Source: Cymbomonas tetramitiformis (taxonomy: Eukaryota; Chlorophyta; Pyramimonadophyceae; Pyramimonadales; Pyramimonadaceae). Taken from it: a stretch of 64,000 bases of DNA. Below the pieces are notes generated by a model that worked only from the letters and a program-made list of their open reading frames with translations, made no database searches and was not told where the DNA came from. The position numbers and the translations under genes were made by a program. Shown one piece after another: positions 1-12,000 of this stretch (position 1 is the first letter of the stretch; each line of letters starts with the position of its first letter). The stretch spans positions 80,501 to 144,500 of the forward strand of contig LGRX02026014.1 in the NCBI GenBank assembly GCA_001247695.2. Reading direction: 5' to 3'.

Positions 1-3000
1 CGGACGATGAGGCTGAAGTAGGGAGCAGCGAGGACGTGGGAGGCGATGAAATTGTTGCACTCGTGGCTGATGCCAAAACAGCAAAGCAGCTGGAGGAGCT
101 CCTTAAGAAAGAGGTGCGCCTGGGACTTGGCTTTTCCCGAGCACCAGCAGCCGGCTCGTCCCCAGCAAGACGCGCGTTCGCACTATCCTGAAGTGAGTGT
201 GTTAATTCACTCGCACCGCACAATCGGTCATCATCAATGCCAGACGTAAGGGGCCACTACCGGCGGATGGCCTTCAGTAGGTATGAGAAAGGGGTCGCTA
301 CCAGCAGATGACCCGCGGTGTGTGCGAGAGTGGCGTCGTTGCCAGCTATTGCCCCGCTGTGCCGGTCGAAGGTGCGAGCAGTCGGAGTGAGCGGTGCTTG
401 GATAAACCTAAGACATATCGGTGTAACGAGCGCAAACCGCAGAAACCGCGAACCGGAGAAACTGACAGGAGCTGGCGCTGGCGCGCAGGTTTCATTTTCC
501 ACCGTCCAGCCGGTACTTCAACAGTGTATCTCTGCGCTCGTCAACCAGAGCCGTGCTTTTGCTGTTCTAAATCAGCGGTACGCTGGCCCTTCGTCTCGTC
601 TTCGGTGCGCGCCCCCCGTTGTCTGAATCAGAGGCACGCTTGGCCTTTCGCGTCTTTTTCGGTGCGCTCGCCATGTCGCCTCGTTCAAGGTACGCTGGCC
701 CTTTGTCTGTTTTTCGGTGCGCACGCCCCGTCGTCTGATGCAGTCCTCGTTTTTGCATGCTTGCATTCGCTTTACTCGAATTCCCATCAAAGCCCCCTTA
801 AAAAATGGAACACATGAGCCAGGGAGGCCAGGACGCTGCTGACGTTGCTTTTGTGGCCTTTGCCCCCGCCAGAGTGCACCAGCAGGACGAGAATATCAAT
901 CAGTTGCTTTCCCTCGTCTCATCCCAAACAAGCGTTGCAGACGAGCTCAAGGTATACCCAGTCGCTCTCCCTCGTCTCGTCTCAACACTTCGTGATGGAC
1001 AAGGTCAAGTTGCGACAGGCGCCTTCCTGGCCTCTTCCCAAAACAGCGGGAGAGGCGAGATCAATGGGCACCTGGGCTTGATGCCCATTGGTTCCCACCT
1101 CGTATCCCATTCAAGTTGCACCTTGCAGATTTCTCATAAGATGCTTTGCTGCGCAGCGAGGCTGGGTGCAGGCTGCACGTGGGAAGTTCTAACATCGCAC
1201 AATTTAAGCTCGCAAATAATGTCCTATTCCAACTTCATCGCTCGGTTGATGCCGCCCCTTCTGGACGTTTCTTGCGCATTGGGGTCTGACGAGGCACATC
1301 ACTTTTTCCGTTTGAGTTCATTGCAGGTGAAAGTGCACAGGGTAGTATCCTCTCAAGAGGAGATCGAAGCTTCCGTGAAGGAGGCGAAAGAAACGGTAAG
1401 AAACGGTATCGTGGGGGCCCTTTTGGGGGGGGGAAGGCACTGACGTGCCTGAGGAAGAAGCGGACAGCGCGACGAAGCCGAGCGGCTTTCAGCCTGGTGC
1501 TTCCCGGGTCGTGGCGGAGCCGAATCAAACTTGCAAGGCTTTGCAGGGTGCTGAAGGGGGGAAGGTTTGCCATGCACCCGTCGACAAGGGATGCGTGGCG
1601 TTGCTTTTGAACGGCTCGTGTGGCGTTGCTTTTGAATATTTGAAATTGCTTTTGAATATTTGAAATTGCTTTTGAAGTGTTGAATGGCCTCGACTGGGGT
1701 TGGCGTGCCGCTCACGGGCTTTTGCCTGGGGGTACAACTGGATATCGATACTTTCTACGTCCTTGGATGTCTGAAAGAGCTGTTCCGACTTTGGGAGTCG
1801 GTTTTCTCTTAGAGCATGGACCACGCTTGTCGTCCTGAACGCTAGGACTTGAAGAATATTAGTGTGGCCTGTCCGAGTGTTTGTGCGTGTGTGGGATAAA
1901 CTTAAAGGAGAGGCAGAGTGTGGTGAAGTCCACGTTCTGTGTTTTCCCTTGATTTTTGCGAGGAGCACTTAGGTGTCCGCATGTTTTTAGTTTTTTACCA
2001 TGGGGTGTCCATGCCGTGTGGTGTGACTGCATTCATGGCATAACCATGAACCCGCGGGTCCCATCCATCGACCATGAGCCACTGGGGGGCATGGCAGCAG
2101 GGTCCACTTACTACGTAACCCTGGGACCAACAATTGTTGGACGATGATCGGTCACATCGTATCATCTTTCCATGCTGCTTTGCATCTGGGTTGGGAGTAT
2201 GTATGAGTTGGTGGTATCTTGTCATGACCCTGCCCTGCTCCTGATTTGCTTCTCACAACCACTGAGATGATGGTAGGCTGGCTTTTGTCGGCTGATCTAA
2301 TGCCATTCAGTGCGTGGGATAAGCTTGTCAAGGAGATATCAACCTTGGCCCTGTCCCAACTCTATCGCTGGCGAACGCTACGTGGCGCGCCCTCCTCAAA
2401 CGCTTCTCACACTGAGCCCCTGGGCCCCCTCTGCTGTGGTTGGCAGGGCGAGGCGCACGATCAGCGGCTTCGGGACTCTGCGAAGTCCTTGAGCTTTATC
2501 GAGAACCACGTCAAGAGTAATTCGCATCGCATTACTAGTAACATCGTTAAGATTGAAGAGCTCACCGATCGCGTCGAAAGCGTCGAGTCGAGGTAACTGT
2601 CGATTTTGTTCTATCGAGATATGACAGTCCTCTCTGCTGGGAGGTGCACGTGCAGGTGCCGCCACTTGCACTGCGGGGTGCGTTCTCAGTGTGTCAACGC
2701 GTCTTTATCACATGGCTCCAGTACCCATCTGACACCATGCTTGTTGCGGGTACCATCTCCTACAGTGCCAGCAATCCGGACACCGCCGAAGCTGTAGTGA
2801 GAACGCCCGTCTCGACAATTGACCCTTCCGAGTTGATGGACCTTGAGAAGAGGCTGCTGGACAAGCTGTCGGAGATCGAGGAAGATCAAGAGACCCACAA
2901 GAAAGAGGTCGTCGAAGCTTATGAGGCCCTCAAGAAGGAGGTCCCGGCGCTCGCCTCCAAGACGGACGTGGAGCAGCTGCGCACGGATACAGCTGCAAGG

Positions 3001-6000
3001 TGGGCACCACCAGGCCTGGCGCTCATCTCACGCTTGCCTAATGCACACAACAAGGCCTGACACATCTCACGGCTGGAGGTTGGCCGAATGAGGCCTTAAT
3101 CCAACCTGGCGGCCACAAGTACTACACGCGGTGCCGGCAAGGCCCCTCTGGTGCATCGGGTCACTGTATACTACACGCGGTGCCGGCAAGGCCCCTCTGA
3201 CGCATCGGGTCACTGTATACTACACGCGGTGCCGGCAAGGCCCCTCTGACGCATCGGGTCACTGTATACTAGACGCGGTGCCGGCAAGGGCTTCTGGTGC
3301 ATGGGGTCGCTGATCCTCCCGTCGACACGCTCCCCCATGCCGGAGTCCCCTCTGCCGGATTTTGGGTCCTGGCGAGGGGTTGGGACACCGGCAAGATACC
3401 AGCAGCTCGGAGCGGCGGCGCAGGGCGACGGAGTCTGAGCGCGACCTCTACAAGGAGCTCAAGCTGCTAAAGGAGGGCCTCACAGCCAGCACCGAAGCGT
3501 CGCAGCTGACCGACAACAGCTATGATGTAAGCTTGGCCGCCTCCCGACAGCCGACCCACCTGTTCCAGATAGTTATGCTGACTCGGCCTTTGTTGGCGGC
3601 CCCGAGGCGGTGCGACATGCGGAGGCAAGCGAGTAAGCGCCGGAGTGCCAGGCTGTCCCAGCGCCGCTTCTACTGGTTGATGGGCGGGAGATGATAAAAC
3701 TATCGCCCAACGTGCTAGGACGCTGGCGCATGGTCCTTCTGATGTTCTTGACATTGTTTGTACACATGGCGCCATGCCACCTGTTTTGAAATGATCGATA
3801 TCTAAAGTTGAGTTAGTTCAGGTAGTTGGGAAGTTACTATCAATTGCCATCAATTTCCTCATTTCCTCGCCTCAAGAGGTTATTTTGTGGTCTACCAGTG
3901 AGTAACATGGCGGAGTGCAGCAATTCATAACTTCATAACTCCCTCTAACACTGCTATCGTGTTATGTGAACATAAGGTTGCCAGAACGGTGATGAATTGT
4001 TGTCAAACAAACAACGCCGCTCGAGTTTTATATGTATGTGCACACAATACATTGCGTGCCATACACATGGGTCGGATGTATAAGTGTGCCGAGGCACGGT
4101 TGACCAATGGTCCATGTGATGACTCTTGTCATTCGCTCCTCTCCACACCCGGCGTGTGTGCTTTCATGTGAACCCAAGGCTCAAACTCTCTCGGTGCACA
4201 ATCACCAACCGTCCATGGTCACCGCTTGGCAGCGGTAGGCTGATCCTCGGCTCGCCGGATGTGTGCAGGAGTCCCTGCGGAAGTTGGAGGACCTCATCAG
4301 CCAAGCTCATAACGAAGCCACCGAGGTAATCCGACGGGAGTGCCCCCTTGCCACGTGCCCTCTGGGATCACACTTTTGGCAACGGACAGGATGCCCTCCT
4401 TGAATGCACCCGATCCCCGTCGAGCTGCAAACGGGGAGTATGAAGTCATTGCATCGCTCATCCCGGATCAGGATACCGTAGGAGGTGATCTCGATATGCT
4501 GGTGGCATTTTCGACAGGCAAAGCGACGAATAACAGCCACCAGTGAGTCTCTGCTGAAAGAGATGCAGTCCATGTTCGGCCGCAAGCTCGAGAACTACGT
4601 GACAGGAAAGATGGTGAGCCCTGTCCCCGCGCACCGTGTTCAGAGTGCAGACGGCGTGTTCGGGCATGCCAGCAGGTTATAACTATAAGGCGCCCGTTTG
4701 CTCTGCCAGGTTCGTCCATTTTATGAATTTCAGAGCGCCGCGATTGAATTGGCCATTTCAATATTCTTAATGTAACGCATACCCGATTCCGTAAATATGG
4801 GACTGTTACTGTCATTCACTCGTCAGACAACTTCAGACAGCGGTCCTGAGACAGCGGTCCAGTTTGCGTATGCTAAAGTGGAAAGCTATTTGATGAGAAA
4901 TTTAGCGCTTGCTGCACTGGAAAGCTATTCCTCCCGCCCAGTTCTTCCTTTTATTATCGTACATGATTCCTTCCGTTCGGTATGCCTCGCACGGGTCCCA
5001 AGCCTCCACCATCATCCATCTTCAGAGAACGAGCCAAGCTTCGTTGTTGCACCCACTTGATACGCTTCATGAAAGGCTCGCCGCCAACTAGAGCACATCT
5101 CTCCCCCAATCAAGAAGCTCAGCTCGTTCTCTGCAGATGGATGATGGTGGAGGCTTGGGACCGATGCGAGGCATATTGAACATTAGGAAACATGTAAGTT
5201 GATAAGAGGAAGAAATGGGCAGCACGAGCAAAATATTTCCAGGCCGTTGTTTGACCAGTGAGTGACAGTGTCATTATCCTCCATTTACGGGATCGGGAAT
5301 GCATGCCATATGAAAATGGCCGATTGAATCGCAGCGCTTGAACTTTCAGAAAACTGAGAAAGCTAGCGGAATGAGAATTGCGACAGGTTGCGACTGTCGA
5401 GCGCTTATGGAGAGTTACCTAGGGAGTAAACGGTTGCTTTATCAGCAGACTGCGTCCCCTTGCACGGCTCGTCCGCCGCATTGCCCCGCGCACTGCAGGC
5501 TTGTCACGGACGCAAACGTCTCCCGGGGATGCCCCGGTTATCATTGGGGCTTGGTTTCACCCTGCCTCCTCCGCTTTGAATCATCTCAGAGCTGGCTGGC
5601 AGCGCGAGGCGGGCGGATGCGAGCGATGTTTGAAGGTGGCGTTCAGAGGCTGAGTTGATGCTCTGCCAAAAGATCGGTTGGCCCCCACGACTTCTCACAC
5701 GCCCCAATGTGGCTGCTGCCAAACGAAAGCCGTTGGATCCCCTCAACTGTATGGGTGCAGGGTGCTCGCCTCCGTAATTCCGAGCGGTAGGGGGGGAGAG
5801 GGGTCCATAGGTCGACATAAATCAGCAAGTGAAATCTCTCGAGGCGGTAAGGTTCTTCGCTTGGAAATAGCATCGTCCCTGCGCTCGCATGACACATGCA
5901 CCGCGTCTCGCACTGCGCCATGAAGCGTTGGCATGCAGTCAGCCTTTTCCGTGGTGCACAGCTAGAGCCTCGAGGGGACGCCGCACAATTTGTGTGCTCG

Positions 6001-9000
6001 CGTGGTATGCTCCCTTCACCCGCATCATGTCGCGTCGCTATTTTGCCACCACCGCACCACGGTCAGCGCCCGATTGAGAAGGTAACCAAAGACTGCTCGG
6101 ACAGGCAAGGCGTTTAGAGTTGTTCGGGAAATGTGAACAGGGCTTCACGGCGCAAGCCGGGGCGATGAGCCGCGTGCAGCATGCCTCGGCAGAGGTGCTT
6201 CCCCTCCTCCCCTTCACCCTGATTTGTTTCAAGATCTCATCACGGGCATTGCTTGCTGCCGAATGCTTTGTGTATTCCTATCACCAGGCCGGCAAAGCTG
6301 CTAAGGTGTTCTAGCATGAGACCGCCAATGCTGTTGTGGCTTTCTGGCGTGAGGCCGGCAGACCAACTTGCAGAAGCTGCCGAGCACGCTCAAACCAGTT
6401 GGAAGTTATCGACCATCTTGCACCGCCAGGTCCAGGCGCCAGGTCGTGGATTGAGGCTACGTCGATAGAGTTCAGCGTGTTAGAGGTTTTTTTATACACA
6501 TCTTGGGTTTGGAATTTCTGCAAAGTCACAGTAGCCCCGTTTTAAATCTACGATCTCCATGCAAACATCTTAGCCCAGCTTGAGGTCTCTTATTTCTATA
6601 CGGATATCTTCTGAAGTTCACCAGCTTACTCGACTTATTTATGGAGCAGGTCTCGCTTCTATCTATTGTTGAGTTTCTGGTTGTACATCACAAACTTATG
6701 TGATGATCCTATGTTCGGAACAAAATCTCTCCAGAATGGTCAAATCAAACTTCGATTCCTCGCGCGTGGCAAATCGAAGGGACACAAGTAGAGTGGGCAG
6801 GAAAATCAACGGTCGCTGAGGCTGCAGGCCTCTCCATTCCGATGGAATGGCGCTAGATATGCGTCGTGGTCGATTGTGTAACAGCGCACACGCATTAGTG
6901 GATTCAGAAATCAGCTTTCTTATGATTCCTCAGCAAGTTGGTTGGGCACTGGCATCTGGAAATCTGCGTCACGGCGATTGCTCGCGCCTACGGCAATGTA
7001 GCTTCGGGGCCCTCCGATAATGAAGGGATCCATCGATCCTGCAACACGTTTGCTCCGCCATCATCTTTAATGGCGTCCATGATGCTGAAGCGGCTCAGGA
7101 GATCGGAGTAGTGCACGGCGGTCGTTGTAGATGGGAAACGAGGATGGGAACAATATTCTCTGGGAGGATAGGCAGTAAGAGGACAGTTGCGGGGGAGGCT
7201 GGGTGCCAGGTGGCAGTGTTATCATCGACTTTTGCTACCTTCCAGGAGGAGTTCCGGCACCTCGAGAACGATGTCGTGCCAAACATGACCAACGATATCA
7301 CGGTGTTGCATGGGGTGATGCGGGTGCGCGCCTCCCCTTTCCCCCCTTCCCCTCCCATACACCTTTCCTTGCCTTTGGCCATCTCGGCGTCGCCGCCTGC
7401 AAGAGCTAAGTATTCTCCAAATTGCGTACGTGCACAATTGACGCGTCATATCCGCTGCTGGGGTGCTGGGGGCGGGGGCCGGCTGAGTCTGCTCTCAGGA
7501 TGCCGGGTACCTGCTGACCGAGCTGAAGAGTGGGATGGAGGAGAAGGAGGCTGGCGCTGCTCCGCCGTCAACCCTGGCAAAGAGTGAGAATGCGGACGAG
7601 GAGGCGCGGCAGCAGCTGGCGCAGGTGTCGTCTCAGATGAATCACTTGACGCGGAAGCTGGCGGACCTGCTGGCGCTGGACGAGAAGATCGTACGGCTTC
7701 AAAAGCGTGTGGAGGCGAGCGAGGTGTGTCAGCTGAGGGGAGGCGAGGCGAGGGGAGGAAGGACTTGGCAGTTGCAGTAGAGGACTGGGCGCAGCTTGAC
7801 TGCGTGGCGGGCATCTTCATCCATGCGGCCCATGATGCGCGATTGCATCTCTCCTGCCGGCTCCCGCAGGGCCGTGGGTGGACGAGAGGAGCGCTGGTGG
7901 GGGGGTTGGGGGCTTATGCGTAGAGAATCTTGATCCTCAGCCTCTATAGATACCTCAACCGTCGGCTTGGCCCATCGAGCTCCTCTGTGCGTCACTGCAA
8001 TCTGTGCAGAGGATGCGTTTGGCAATCGCCCAGCAGCCAGAACGGTAACACGTTTGGACTGCTCAGCTGCAAGCAAGCTGGGCGCGCCGCGGAGGTCCGT
8101 GGGCCAGCCTCGCGCCAGGGAGGGGCAGCTTCCTTCTCGCGCCATCACTGAATGCAGGGTGGCTGGACCGGGACGAGGGAGGCTGCGCTGGCTAGGCGGA
8201 GACTGGCGAGCTTAGCATGGAGTTCAAGGAGAGAGACGAGAGCACTCAGGTGGGGGGGCTGCCCCGCGCGGCTCGCCCTCCCCATCCCCGCCGGCACCCC
8301 CTTCCCCCTACCCCTGTAGTGCTGCGCCTGAGACATTTTCCGAAGTCCCTTCACCTTCCCTCACCCCAGCCATCGAATGCGCCTGAGCCGTGCTCCACTC
8401 GCGCAACGGCTTGGATCCACTCGCGCTGATGGTTCCTCGGGCGCCCGTTGCGAGGCTGCCACGTGCTGCAGCCGGCTGCCAGTGTCCTTCGAGGTGGCTC
8501 CTGGTTCCAGGGCCGGTTTGAACCGGAGCCGACGAAGACAAGGTGTACCTCGCGCGGTGCATTAAGAGGGGCCCGAAGACGGCTTTGCGCATGTGCAGGG
8601 CTGAGAGCTTGGATGGCCTCAACGCTCGCGCTGATCCAGCCGGGATGTGACTCCTGACACGCGGCGGTGCGCAGCAGTTTGGTGGGCGTGAGGGCCGTGG
8701 GGGAGGGGGAGGGGCTGCCGCGCTGGACCAGTCCCAAGTTTCGCAGGCGACGCGTGACATCGAAAGTCTGCAGAAGCAAATGGGAAAGAGACCCACCACC
8801 GTGGTGCGCAACCTTTGCGCCTCCTTCCTCCTCCTCGCGCCTCTCCCGCACCCTCAAACCCCCACCCACCCCCCACCCACCCCACTCGGTGTGCCGCAGC
8901 TGTCCGCTGTATCCAGCTGTCCTCATTCATAACCCTAGCACCCTAACCCCCGCTACCCTTTTTCAAACCTTCATTCAACCTGTTTCTACCCACCCTTCTG

Positions 9001-12000
9001 TGCTCCGTGCCGTACCTTCTTACCCGCACCCTGCTCCGCAGCCTTCCCCCGCCCCGTGTTTTACCACCGAAGCCTTCCATCCCCCGCCCTTCCCCATTGC
9101 ACTGCACTCCGCGCATCCCCTTTCCACCTCCCCAGCCTCGAACATCTTACGCACCCCCTGGCCTCACCCTTGCGCGCACCAGCCTACCCCTTTACGCTGC
9201 CTCCCCTTGCGATGTGCGCGCCTCTTATTCGGGGTGTTCTGCTGAGTCAGCATATGGAGGAGCACATCAGCGAAATGATCGAACGGAGCGCAGCGTCTGT
9301 GTGGTTCAAGTGCGAGGCAGAGCTGATCAAGCTGCGGGCTCTCCAGGACGAGGCCTCGAGCCTCAGCCACAAGTGCGCCACCTCCCCGCCGTGCTTCAAG
9401 CAGCTCGCTGCCCTCTGCCACGTCAGTAGGAAGCAGGCCTGCGGCGCATGGAGATGCGTCGCGGACAGTTTCGTGTTGAGGAGCCGGAGATGGTGCGGAG
9501 CAGTGTGAGGCGCGCATCTCTTCAATCACGGAGAATGGAGAATGCGCTATCGCCGTGTCAGCGCCTGTAGCGGCTCTAGTGGAGAGCGTCCGCGTCAATG
9601 CACAGTCCGCAGGAAGGAAGGCGGGAGGGTAGTGGAGGGGGTGGCGAGATTCATCCTGAATGTGGCCGATCCGCCGCAAGGCCCTGACACAGCAATCCAC
9701 CGTTGAAGGTAAAGTCGGTGGCCGGGAGCGGGTTGATGGGAAGGAGCGGCTCTAGGGAGGGATCGGAGTCTGGGGGGCCTGTGAGGGCAAGAGGGAGGGT
9801 GTGAGACCCGCAGAGATTCGGAAAAGGCCGAGGAGGCTCAGAGCAACATGCTCGCAATGCGGCAGGTGACGAACCCTGGAACCTTCTCACCTCACGTTAA
9901 TCTCTCTGCCTCTCTGCTTGCATCACCCGTGGACCTCTCGCTTCCTCTTTTCCTTCCCCCCCCCCGGGCCGTGCTCCCGCCATCGCGCTCCCGTCATCGT
10001 GCTCCCGTCATCGCGCTCCCGTCATCGCGCTCCCGTCATCGTGCTCCCGTCATCGTGCTCCCGTCATCGTGTCCCGTCATCGTGCTCCCGCCATCGCTTC
10101 TCTCCCGTCATCGCGTGCTCCCGTCATCGCGCTCCTGTCATCGTGCTCCTGTCATCGTGCTCCTGTCATCGTGCCGCTATCGTGTCTGCCATCGTGGCTC
10201 CCGGTCATCGTGCTCCCGCCATCGTGCTCCTGTCATCGTGCTCCTGTCATCGTGCTTCCCGTCATCGTCCCATCATCGTTCCCGCCATCGTGCTCCCGTC
10301 ATCGTGCCCCGTCATCGTGCTCCTGTCATCGCGCTCCCGCCATGTGGCGCTCACCGCTCTCGCCATCGCGCTTCGCCATCGTGCTCCCGTCATCGTGCTC
10401 CCGTCATCGTGCTCCCGTCATTGTGCTCCCGTCATCGTGTTCCCGTCTCTGAACTTGGCAGCGCGTGCTATCTCCACGTCGCAGCGTTTGCGGGTTTGCC
10501 GCTTCTTGCGATGACGTGGCCATTTTTATGACACTGGCCGCGTGACACTCTCAGAGCCTGGTTGAGTTGGAGGCGAAGAGGAGAGTAGATTACGCCGAAG
10601 TCGTCCAGAAGTGCGAAGGCATCATGGAGAACAGCAAGCAGGGTCTCTTCAAACAGGTCTCTTCCTGCTACGCGATGCTGTTGTGCCCCCACGGAGGATG
10701 CTTCCAGTAGGGTCCTTCTGCCATCTCCTGCGCATGAGTATAGCGACCCTCCGCCGTGGATTCGTTTTCTGGGGATGCGATAGTGTCACGGCCCGATACC
10801 GCAGTGTGATGGCGATGAGTGCCACCGAGGGACGGATAGAAGGCAGCCATTTGGCGCATGGTTGGCCTGCACGTTTATGATCAACATCGGAATTATGACG
10901 GGGTCTGATGTGTACCCATATGGAGTTTGGGAGGGGGTGGGCGGGGCTGCTGAGTCATTCCTGAGGATAAAGCCGTCGTGCACAGTCGTGCACCATCGTG
11001 CATCGATCGTCCACAGGGGATCGCTCGCGCATGTGGGGGAGTGGCAGCACTGGCCAGGGGCAGCCATCGCGGATGGGCTCGGAGTCGCATGCCTGGGGTT
11101 GCGGGCGTGCAGCGAGGGGGGGTTAGCGGAAGCGAGTGCGGGTGCGAGTCGTGGTGGCGAATTCAGGGGGAGGCGCAGAGAAGCCTGGTCAACAAGGACC
11201 TGAAGAAAATGCGAGAGAATGTGGAAACCGTGAGGCCGCTCGTCAACAACGTCCAATCGAAGCTGGAGGATATCGAGACCTGCAAGGCATGCCACACTTG
11301 TTTTGACCCTCTGCCCGGCCTGCCCCCTCCCTTGCCCCCCCTGCCGCTCTCAGGTAGTACTAATGCCTATTCAATCCCGGCCCGCTTCCCCTCCTCCTTG
11401 CTTGCAAGGCTTGGCACCTACCATTCACCCGCCTGGCCGCCCTCTACCCTGGCCCACCCCTCAAGGTGCGGCGGGATTGAGATTGGGACGGGAGCAATGC
11501 AGGCGCAGCAGTGGCAGATGGGGAAGACGGTGCTGGAGCTCACGCAGCGCGTGCAGACACTGCAGACTATGGTGGACAGCCAGACACTCCAACTCAGCTC
11601 TGGTCAGGGCGAAGCCGTCAAGGAGGAGGGGAACGAGGGCACCCAGCCGCCCTCAAATTGGTGCTTGCCCTGTCGTGAAAGGTCCAGTAGCGCGAGGCGC
11701 GCGTTGCTTGAGCTTTGGAGCTCATGCAGAGCGGCCTACTCCAGCGTGTCCAGGACCCGACCAGGAGCTCCTTCTAAAGGCGGAAAGCTAAGCAGCTGCT
11801 GCTGTTGTTGAAGCTTTGCCACTTCCAGGAGAGTACGTGTATGCTACGGATTCACCTTTGGAACAAACCGCCTTGCTTCCACACACGTCCTGGCGCATTC
11901 ATAGGCTCGCGTTTTCCAAGGGTCAGGGGAGATGTGGTGCCCACGCCCCCTGCATACCCTGGCCGTTGCTTACTCCACGATGGGCTTGCCCGGTACAGCC

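Noticed and set aside
62..249. First ATG-containing frame in the window as a complete small gene
   Set aside because: The coding frame is a different one, open from base 3 and ending at a GT donor at 114; it joins downstream coiled-coil exons.
8158..8249. Exon of the coiled-coil gene
   Set aside because: A 92-nt segment between AG and GT does not keep phase 0 with its neighbours; a shorter version from 8211 has a poor acceptor.
9848..10531. 227-codon Ser/Arg/His-rich frame on the + strand
   Set aside because: It reads through the 14-bp minisatellite in an intron and has parallel frames of the same composition.
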